A program made the position numbers and the translations under genes. The notes below the pieces were generated by a model. The model searched no databases. It worked only from the letters and a program-made list of their open reading frames with translations, and was not told the origin of the DNA. From assembly GCF_000496575.1 (NCBI RefSeq), contig NZ_AYKT01000001.1, positions 186,001-250,000 of the forward strand: a stretch of DNA of 64,000 bases, in the 5' to 3' direction. Positions within the stretch are counted from its first letter, which is position 1. Each line of letters opens with the position of its first letter. This stretch comes from Geobacillus thermodenitrificans subsp. thermodenitrificans DSM 465. Lineage in GTDB: Bacteria > Bacillota > Bacilli > Bacillales > Anoxybacillaceae. Below are positions 38,300-48,283 of the stretch, one piece after another.

Positions 38300-41200
38300 A
38301 CGCCGTGACATCGAAACGATTTTAGTGATCGGCTCAGGGCCGATCGTCATCGGCCAAGCGGCCGAGTTTGACTACGCTGGGACGCAGGCATGCTTAGCTT
38401 TAAAAGAAGAAGGATACAAAGTCATTCTCGTAAACTCAAACCCGGCGACGATCATGACCGATACGGAAATCGCCGATAAAGTATATATGGAGCCGCTGAC
38501 GTTCGAGTTTGTCGCCCGCATTATCCGAAAAGAGCGGCCAGACGCGATTTTGCCGACGCTGGGTGGCCAAACCGGGCTCAACTTGGCCGTCCAGCTTGCG
38601 AAAGCCGGCGTGCTTGAGGAATGCGGAGTTGAAATTCTCGGCACGAAACTGGAGGCGATCGAAAAGGCGGAAGATCGCAAGCAGTTTCGCGCCTTGATGA
38701 ACGAGCTTGGTGAACCGGTGCCGGAAAGCGCCATTGTTCACAGCTTGGAGGAAGCGTACGAGTTCGTCCAACAGATCGGTTATCCGGTCATCGTCCGCCC
38801 GGCGTTTACGCTTGGCGGTACGGGCGGCGGTATTTGTACGAATGAAGAGGAGCTCATTGACATCGTCTCGACCGGTTTAAAAATGAGTCCGGTGCATCAA
38901 TGTCTGCTCGAGCGGAGCATCGCTGGCTACAAAGAAATCGAGTATGAAGTGATGCGCGATGCCAACGACAATGCGATCGTCGTCTGCAACATGGAAAACA
39001 TCGATCCGGTCGGCATTCACACGGGCGATTCGATCGTTGTTGCTCCGAGCCAAACGTTAAGCGACCGCGAGTACCAGCTGTTGCGCAACGCGTCGCTTAA
39101 CATCATCCGCGCCCTCGGCATCGAAGGTGGCTGCAACGTCCAGCTGGCGCTCGACCCGGACAGTTTCCGCTATTACGTCATTGAAGTGAACCCGCGCGTC
39201 AGCCGCTCGTCGGCGCTCGCTTCAAAAGCAACCGGGTATCCAATCGCGAAACTGGCAGCGAAAATTGCTGTCGGACTAACACTTGATGAAATGATCAACC
39301 CGGTCACCGGAAAAACGTATGCCTGCTTTGAACCGACACTTGATTATGTGGTGACGAAAATTCCACGCTTCCCATTTGACAAATTTGAATCGGCGAACCG
39401 CCGCCTCGGTACGCAAATGAAAGCGACGGGAGAAGTGATGGCGATCGGCCGAACGTTTGAAGAATCGCTGTTAAAGGCGGTTCGTTCGCTTGAGATTGGC
39501 GTTCACCATCTCGAGTTGAAAGATGTGAACACGGCTGCAGACGACGTGATCGAAAAACGGATCCGCAAGGCGGGCGATGAGCGTCTCTTTTACATCGCTG
39601 AAGCGCTCCGCCGCGGGGTATCGGTCGAAACGCTGCATGAGTGGAGCCAAATTGATCGTTTTTTCTTGCATAAGCTTGAGAACATCATCAAGATGGAAAC
39701 GGTCGTCCAAAGCCATCCAGGAGATCTTGAAGTGCTAAAGAAAGCGAAAGCGCTCGGTTTCTCGGACGCCGCGGTGGCGAACTTATGGAACAAAACGGAA
39801 CGCGACATTTACGAGCTGCGCCGTCAGGAGGGCATCGTGCCAGTTTACAAAATGGTCGATACGTGCGCGGCCGAGTTCACGTCAGAAACGCCGTACTACT
39901 ATAGCACATATGAAGAAGAAAACGAATCGATCGTGACCGAGAAACAGAGCGTCATCGTACTCGGCTCAGGCCCGATCCGCATCGGCCAAGGGATCGAATT
40001 TGATTATGCGACCGTCCATTGCGTCTGGGCCATTAAACAAGCGGGCTATGAAGCGATCATCATCAACAACAACCCTGAAACCGTGTCGACCGACTTCAGC
40101 ACGTCGGACAAACTGTACTTTGAACCGCTGACAGCAGAAGATGTCATGCATGTCATCGAGCTCGAACAGCCGGTCGGCGTCATCGTCCAGTTCGGAGGCC
40201 AGACAGCCATCAACTTAGCGGCAGAACTCGAAGCGCGCGGCGTCCGCTTGCTCGGGACGACGCTTGAAGATTTAGACCGCGCCGAAGACCGCGACAAATT
40301 TGAACAGGTGCTCTCCGAACTCGGCATTCCAAAACCGGCCGGCAAAACGGCCGTTTCGGTGGAGGAAGCGGTCGCTATCGCCGAAGAGATCGGCTATCCG
40401 GTGCTTGTCCGTCCGTCGTACGTGCTCGGCGGCCGGGCGATGGAAATCGTGTACGGGCAGGAGGAACTGCTCCATTACATGGAACACGCCGTTCGCGTCA
40501 ACCCGCAACACCCGGTGTTGATCGACCGCTACATCACCGGCAAGGAAGTTGAAGTCGATGCCATCTCGGACGGTGAGACGGTCGTCATTCCAGGGATTAT
40601 GGAGCATATCGAACGGGCCGGCGTCCATTCTGGCGACTCGATTGCTGTCTACCCACCGCAAACATTAAGTGCCGATGTCATCGAAAAGATTGTTGATTAT
40701 ACAGTCAAATTGGCACGCGGGCTGCGCATCGTTGGGCTTTTAAACATCCAGTTCGTTATCTCTGACAGCGATGTATACGTGCTTGAAGTGAACCCGCGTT
40801 CAAGCCGCACCGTGCCGTTTTTAAGCAAAATCACCGGTGTGCCGATGGCCAACCTCGCCACAAAGGCCATTTTAGGGGCGAAGCTCGCTGAAATGGGCTA
40901 TGAAACTGGCGTCTGCCCAACGCGCGAGGGTGTCTTTGTGAAAGTACCCGTGTTTTCGTTTGCGAAACTGCGCAACGTCGATATTTCGCTCGGGCCAGAA
41001 ATGAAGTCGACCGGTGAAGTGATCGGCAAAGACATGACGTTTGAAAAAGCGCTCTACAAAGGGCTTGTGGCGTCCGGCATTCACATTCAGCCGCATGGGG
41101 CGGTACTGTTGACGGTGGCGGACAAAGATAAAGCGGAAGCCATCGACCTTGCCCGCCGCTTTGTCGAAATTGGCTATCAAATTTTGGCGACGAATGGCAC

Positions 41201-41485
41201 AGCTGCGACATTGAAAGCGGCCGGCCTTCCGGTGACGGTTGTCAATAAAATCCATTCGGCGTCGCCGAATATTTTAGATGTCATCCGCCAAGGGAAGGCG
41301 CAAGTCGTCATCAATACGTTGACAAAAGGAAAGCAACCGGAAAGCGACGGCTTCCGCATCCGCCGCGAAGCGGTCGAAAACGGCATTCCGTGCTTGACGT
41401 CGTTGGATACCGCACGTGCGATGCTCCAGGTCGTTGAATCGATGACGTTTTCAACGACGGCGATGACGGAAGGGCTGGTGCGTTC

Positions 41486-41489
<4 letters not shown>
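38292..41489 (+). CDS. pyrAB: Carbamoyl-phosphate synthase large chain (pyrimidine-specific)
   Basis: 1065 residues. Two homologous ATP-grasp halves: [20 protein letters not shown] at residue 10 and [20 protein letters not shown] at about 556; [15 protein letters not shown] and [15 protein letters not shown] are the two ATP-binding loops. The last 130 residues are the MGS-like allosteric domain ([22 protein letters not shown]). Makes carbamoyl phosphate from bicarbonate, ammonia and two ATP. Slightly shorter than the E. coli chain, as in other Bacillus pyrAB. Confidence 0.97.
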
Positions 41490-43884
<2,395 letters not shown>

Positions 43885-43888
<4 letters not shown>

Positions 43889-44508
43889 AACACGACATCG
43901 CTGCCAAACTGCTTCAGATCGGGGCCGTCGCCTTGCAGCCAAGCGAACCGTTTACGTGGTCGTCTGGCTTGAAATCGCCCATTTATTGTGACAATCGCCT
44001 AACGCTTGCCTATCCAGAAGTGCGCCGCATGATCGCTGACGGTCTCGCGGACCTCATCCGCACCCATTTTCCCGAAGCAGACCTCATCGCCGGCACAGCG
44101 ACCGCCGGCATCCCGCACGCCGCCTGGGTGAGCGAGCGGCTTGGTTTGCCGATGTGCTATGTCCGCAGCCAAGCGAAAGCGCACGGAAAAGGGAAACAAA
44201 TTGAAGGAAAAGCCGAAGCGGGCCAACGCGTCGTCGTCATCGAAGACTTAATCTCGACCGGCGGCAGCTCGCTCAATGCCGTTCGCGCCTTGAAAGAGGC
44301 GGGCTGCGAGGTGCTTGGCGTCGCCGCCATTTTCACGTACGGACTTGAAAAAGCGAAGCAGGCGTTTGCCGAAGCGAATGTGCCTGCCTACACCCTCACC
44401 GACTACGACACACTCATCGAAACGGCCGTCCGCCTTGGTGCCGTCAGCGAGCACGACTTGGCTACATTGCGAACATGGCGGGAAAATCCGGAAGAGTGGG
44501 GAAAATAG
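43885..44508 (+). CDS. pyrE: Orotate phosphoribosyltransferase
   Basis: 207 residues from ATG 43885 (GGAGGAGAAA upstream); the earlier ATG at 43864 lies within pyrF. Joins orotate and PRPP to give OMP. Type I phosphoribosyltransferase motif [19 protein letters not shown] near residue 115, plus [20 protein letters not shown] and [17 protein letters not shown] catalytic loop. Last gene of the operon. Confidence 0.97.
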
Positions 44509-44521
44509 ATAGAGAAGAGAG

Positions 44522-44554
44522 AAGCGCGGACCAAAGAATGGTTCGCGCTTTTGT
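44522..44554 (+). terminator. Terminator of the pyr operon
   Basis: AAGCGCGGACC, loop AAAGAAT, GGTTCGCGCTT then TTG. One mismatch-like G-T in the stem; T run short. Confidence 0.75.
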
Positions 44555-44563
44555 CATGTGTTG

Positions 44564-44710
44564 TTAGCGAGCGGGACTTCCGTCGCCTCCGATGATGACG
44601 GAAATGGCGATAGAACGGCCAAAGTCAATCGAACTAGCGATGACTTGATGACTATGGGAGGTACTCTGTTTGTCTCTTAGGGTATGGAAATTACTGTAAT
44701 GAAAAAATGT
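44564..44710 (-). pseudogene. Coding-like 3' fragment, unrecognised
   Basis: On the minus strand a frame is open for 48 codons and ends at TAA 44566-44564. It reads SSIDFGRSIAISVIIGGDG near the end and has codon positions typical of coding DNA, but no start codon and no ribosome-binding site. Base composition changes from GC-rich (low coordinates) to AT-rich near 44690. I do not recognise the protein. It may be the tail of a gene whose front was lost. Confidence 0.35.
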
Positions 44711-44871
44711 TCATCTACAGTACTATATATACTCTCGCCATCAAGTTCAAACACACTATAATCTGAATTCTCTAAGTTTAATGCATCAACAACATTCAAA
44801 ATGTTAGCTACCGAAAAACCTTTTAAAATTTTGTTTTCACTACATTTAGTTGAAAGTTTCTTAAATACTTT
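44677..44871 (-). pseudogene. AT-rich coding-like fragment downstream of the immunity-like remnant
   Basis: Minus-strand frame of 64 codons ending at TAA 44679-44677, including GFSVANILNVVDALNLENSD and ESIYSTVDEHFFITVISIP. It begins after a stop at 44872-44874 and has no ATG, GTG or TTG start in a sensible place. Composition matches the neighbouring immunity-like remnant, so it may be part of a second, truncated gene from the same import. Unrecognised. Confidence 0.35.
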
Positions 44872-45264
44872 CTATTTCAATGTCTGACTTTACTTTTAAA
44901 GCCTTATTTAAGGCTTTTTTTAAAATAGTTATTAAATCTTCTCCATCACTTGTAACAAAATAGTTAGATAAGTCTGTAATTTCATCACTTATATTATCTC
45001 CCCATGGTGGTGTTTTGGAAATGTCTTCAATATCCCAAATGACCTGTGATGGACTGTAATTTTTTAAACTTTCTTTAATTTCATCTATTTCTTTAATAGC
45101 ATCTTTAATATATTTATACTCAAGTTTGCCATTATATAGTTTGTTTAATAAAAGAGGATACTTTGTTCCCCAACCATTTGGCTCTAAATGATAGCTTATT
45201 GTTGTAAAAATTCACCATGCCCAATTGGATACCAATAATATTTTACTTTAAAACCTACAGCCAT
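44861..45264 (-). pseudogene. Frameshifted Imm70-like immunity protein gene
   Basis: The minus-strand ATG at 45264 follows GAGGTGACAGA and encodes MAVGFKVKYYWYPIGHGEFL, then hits TAA. Shifting by one base at a run of five T restores an open frame to TAA 44863-44861: SYHLEPNGWGTKYPLLLNKL, VIWDIEDISKTPPWGDNIS, LSNYFVTSDGEDL. The repaired product is about 134 residues. This pattern resembles, from memory, the Imm70 family of immunity proteins paired with polymorphic (LXG-type) toxins. The AT-rich composition contrasts with the flanks, suggesting horizontal origin. Confidence 0.6.
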
Positions 45265-45273
45265 TCTGTCACC

Positions 45274-45399
45274 TCACTCATTAGTTTTAAATCTCATATT
45301 TACTTTACCATTTGTTTTTTTCATTATTTTATCATACAAATCATCTAATGTTTCTTCCGATATGATGACGTCCGCCCTTTCGTGTTTGGTTATCAGTGT
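45274..45399 (-). pseudogene. C-terminal remnant of the gene upstream of the immunity-like remnant (possible toxin tail)
   Basis: Minus-strand frame of 41 codons ending at TGA 45276-45274, nine bases before the immunity-like ATG. It reads ADVIISEETLDDLYDKIMKK and ends VNMRFKTNE. The final 30 codons are AT-rich like the next gene; composition turns GC-richer above about 45365, which may mark a break. A toxin gene normally precedes its immunity gene at such short spacing, so I infer the lost end of a toxin, without recognising its domain. Confidence 0.4.
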
Positions 45400-45613
45400 T
45401 TACTGCTCAGCAAGGGGCGGCTGTTTTTGTTTAGCCTGCTTTGTTCCCATCCTGATGGCGAGTGCTGTTTCAAGAAGGCGTTCGATGATGTGGGTGGATG
45501 GGCATGAAATGTACATGAGCTTACAACAAAAGGGCAGACATATCCGTTAAGAAGTTTTCCGCTCATAACACTGCAAGTGCGCTCACAAACGGCATCATCG
45601 CCTTTTTTCAAGA
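45400..45613. other. Non-coding or degenerate stretch, no intact gene
   Basis: No convincing gene. A minus-strand frame reads IIERLLETALAIRMGTKQ before a stop at the 45400 side, and a 74-codon minus-strand frame (45393-45617) has no family resemblance. This looks like further decay between the toxin-like remnant and the phosphatase pseudogene. Confidence 0.4.
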
Positions 45614-46177
45614 TCATTCAATCTCTTTCCAAATGCGCTCAATCGCCATAAGCTCGTTGCTGCGAAACGACAATTGGTAAATGTCGGGCATCGCAAGGCG
45701 CTGCCAAAAACGAAAATCGTACTGCTTATCGAAATAGTTCATGATTAATACCATGATGTTGCCGTGCGTACTGATCACGACGTTTTTTCCTTTATGCTTT
45801 TCCAATATGCGAAATACAGCACGCACGCCTCGTTGTTGTGCGAGGCGGTTCGACTCGCCACCTTCCTAACAAAAAGCTTCGTCTTCCCACACTTTTTGGA
45901 CCGCCGCAAGAAAATCGTCGACTGCCGTTGCAGCCAACTTCCGCTCTTTGAAATCGTCTTCGATTTCGATCCTGCTTCCGACATGCTTCGCAATGCCTTC
46001 CACCGTCTGGATCACGCGTTGATATGGACTTGAATACACGATATCGATCCGTTCATGCTTCAGCAATTCTGTCACCACCTCGGCATCGCGCATGCCGCGT
46101 TCCGACAGCGGTCGACCGAGCTCGTCCGACGTATAAACCGAGTGAGCGTGTCTTACGAAATACAAATTCGTCAACAT
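45614..46177 (-). pseudogene. Histidine phosphatase family gene interrupted by one in-frame amber codon
   Basis: From ATG 46177 (GGAGAAGAGGG upstream) the product begins MLTNLYFVRHAHSVY, the phosphohistidine RH motif of the phosphoglycerate-mutase-like superfamily, followed by RPLSERGMRDAEVV and IVYSSPYQRVIQTVEGIA. After VWEDEAFC comes TAG (45868-45866), then the same frame continues EGGESNRLAQQRGVRAVFRI and VVISTHGNIMVLIMNYFD to TGA 45616-45614. Without the TAG it would be about 187 residues, the family length. Conserved WEGGES-type spacing suggests a TGG-to-TAG change. Cytoplasmic phosphatase if suppressed; probably inactive now. Confidence 0.85.
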
Positions 46178-46283
46178 TTCCCTCTTCTCCATTAACTCCT
46201 ATCATTTACGGTAGATGAACCATTTTCGTAGCAATAATTACCATATCAAAAAAGACAACCATGGCTATAGGGACATTCTTTGT

Positions 46284-48023
46284 TTACGACTGTTTCGCCG
46301 CGTGTTCTTTTTGCCGCTGTTTCATGGCGCGGACGAGCTCTTCGTCCGGTGTGACGTAGAGTGTTTGTTCGTTTTCGTAAATGACAAACCCTGGCTTGGC
46401 GCCGCTCGGTTTTTTCACGTAGCGGACGCGCGTGTAATCGACCGGCACGGAGCCGGAGTGGCGGGCTTTGCTGAAGTAGGCGGCTAAGTTCGCCGCTTCA
46501 AGCAGGGTTTGTTCTGACGGCTGTTTGTTCCGGATGACGACGTGCGAGCCGGGAATGTTTTTCACATGCAGCCAAACGTCGTCTTTATGGGCGAGCTTTG
46601 TTGTGAGATAGTCGTTTTGTTTATTGTTTTTGCCGACGAGTATGTCCGTGCCGTCGCTGGCCATGTAGCGGTCAAGCTCAGGCGCAGTTGGCTTCCGCTT
46701 TTTCGCCCCTTTAGCGGCGCGCGGACGCAAGTAGCCTTGTTCGATGAGCTCGTCGCGAATTTCCTCGATGTCTTTTGGCGAAGCGGTTTCGAGCTGGCTT
46801 AAAATCGTATCACAATAAGCGATGTCTTCTTTCGTCCGCTCAATTTGTTCACGGACGACAGCGAGTGAGTTTTTCGCTTTTTGGTATTTTTGAAAATAGT
46901 GTTGCGCGTTGTCAGACGGCGATTTTTGCGGGTCAAGCAGGATCGTGACCGTTCCACCGCGTTCGTCGTAGTAGTTTGTGACCTCGATTTCTGTCATGCC
47001 GCGCTTGACAGCATACAAATGGGCGGTGAGCAGTTCGCCGTACAGCCGGTACATATCGGCTTGTTTCGCTTCCGCAAGCGTCTGTTCGAGCTTGAGGAGC
47101 TTTTTCTCGTTTTTCGCTTTTTCGTTCGCCATGAGCCGCTCGATGTCATGGGCTTGCTGTTTGACGCGGTCGCGCTCCGCTTTGCCGAAATAAAAGCGAT
47201 CCAACAGCTCGCTCGCGCTCGCAAACGGCTTTCCTTCCGCTTGGATATGGGTCAGCGGCAAAATGTAAAACCATTCTTTTTCTCCGTTGGTATACATCGT
47301 CGGCGCAAAACGACGATTGCGCACGTCGTTCATCAACGTGACGAAGCTTTTTGGCAGCGTTGCCCGGTTGGCGAGCCCAGCTCGAAATACAGCTTCATTG
47401 GCGAACAGTGGCGAAATGCCACTGAAGGCGGAGACGAGCTGATGGGCGAGCTTGCCAGCGTGAAAGTCGATTTTTTTCAGCATTGTTTCTTCGGTGGCTT
47501 CCAGTGGATTCAGCTTGCCGTGCGTCGGCGGGGCGATGTATGGATGCCCAGGGAGCACGGTCCGGTAGCGATTGACCGATGGCGGCAAATGTTTCAAGCT
47601 GTCGATGATCGTGTTGGTGGATGCATCGACTAAGATGATGTTGCTATGGCGGCCCATTACTTCAATGATGAGCTGTTTCGTCTGCACATCGCCAAGTTCA
47701 TCGCGCCCTTTTGTATCGATGACGATAATGCGGTCAAACTCGACTTGGCGGATGGCTTCGACGATGCTTCCTTCTAAATGTTTGCGCAGCCGCATGCAAA
47801 ACATCGGCGGCTCGGGCGGGTTATCGTACGTTTCGTTTGTCAAATGGACGCGGGCGTACGTCGGATGCGCCGATAGCATCACTTTATGATTATGGCCGCG
47901 GGCGCGCACGAGCATGACGATCTCATACGCTGACGGCTGGTGGATTTTCGTGATCCGCCCTCCTGCGAGCGCTTCTTGCAATTCGCCGACAATGGCATAA
48001 GTAAACACTCCATCAAACGACAT
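46284..48023 (-). CDS. rqcH: Ribosome quality-control factor RqcH (NFACT, fibronectin-binding-like)
   Basis: 579 residues from ATG 48023, with AAAGGTG 6 bases upstream. NFACT-N domain at the N-terminus (MSFDGVFTYAIVGELQEAL; later MFCMRLRKHLEGSIVEAIRQ), helical middle and coiled coil (residues 290-430), then the NFACT-R domain with VGKNNKQNDYLTTKLAHKDD, HVKNIPGSHVVI and ARHSGSVPVDYTRVRYVKKP. RqcH binds obstructed 50S subunits and recruits tRNA-Ala to add C-terminal alanine tails. The family was earlier called fibronectin-binding protein. The only intact minus-strand gene here. Confidence 0.94.
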   Translation of the reverse strand: MSFDGVFTYAIVGELQEALAGGRITKIHQPSAYEIVMLVRARGHNHKVMLSAHPTYARVHLTNETYDNPPEPPMFCMRLRKHLEGSIVEAIRQVEFDRIIVIDTKGRDELGDVQTKQLIIEVMGRHSNIILVDASTNTIIDSLKHLPPSVNRYRTVLPGHPYIAPPTHGKLNPLEATEETMLKKIDFHAGKLAHQLVSAFSGISPLFANEAVFRAGLANRATLPKSFVTLMNDVRNRRFAPTMYTNGEKEWFYILPLTHIQAEGKPFASASELLDRFYFGKAERDRVKQQAHDIERLMANEKAKNEKKLLKLEQTLAEAKQADMYRLYGELLTAHLYAVKRGMTEIEVTNYYDERGGTVTILLDPQKSPSDNAQHYFQKYQKAKNSLAVVREQIERTKEDIAYCDTILSQLETASPKDIEEIRDELIEQGYLRPRAAKGAKKRKPTAPELDRYMASDGTDILVGKNNKQNDYLTTKLAHKDDVWLHVKNIPGSHVVIRNKQPSEQTLLEAANLAAYFSKARHSGSVPVDYTRVRYVKKPSGAKPGFVIYENEQTLYVTPDEELVRAMKQRQKEHAAKQS

Positions 48024-48060
48024 GGGAAACACCTTTCTATTTGTTTCTTTTGCTACTCCG

Positions 48061-48088
48061 ATCTTACCATACGATTTGCCATTTTGAA
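48061..48088 (-). promoter_or_regulatory. Sigma-A promoter of rqcH
   Basis: On the minus strand: TTCAAA (48088-48083), 16-base spacer, TAAGAT (48066-48061) with an extended TGG. Located 38 bases before the start codon. Confidence 0.55.
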
Positions 48089-48283
48089 CATTTTTGCGAA
48101 CATTTTGTGGAGACGGATCGCGGCGTGGAGCAAAACGGTTATATAAAAATGAAAAGGAAATGGCGCGGCCAAGCGATCATTCGTTTATACCGCTAAACAT
48201 ATCATTTTTTCGGACATGTGTGAATAAGCATAGAAGAGCGAGAGCAGTGTGCCGAAAAGACGGAAGAACGGAGGGGAAACGGG

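Noticed and set aside
45393-45617. Minus-strand 74-codon frame as a real small gene
   Set aside because: No ribosome site, unusual composition and no family resemblance; it spans degenerate DNA.
44509-46283. Intact prophage, insertion sequence or CRISPR array in the decayed region
   Set aside because: No transposase, terminal inverted repeats, integrase or regularly spaced repeats are visible; only gene fragments.
46881-47633. Plus-strand open frame of 250 codons within rqcH
   Set aside because: Antisense shadow; the minus-strand NFACT domains are unambiguous.
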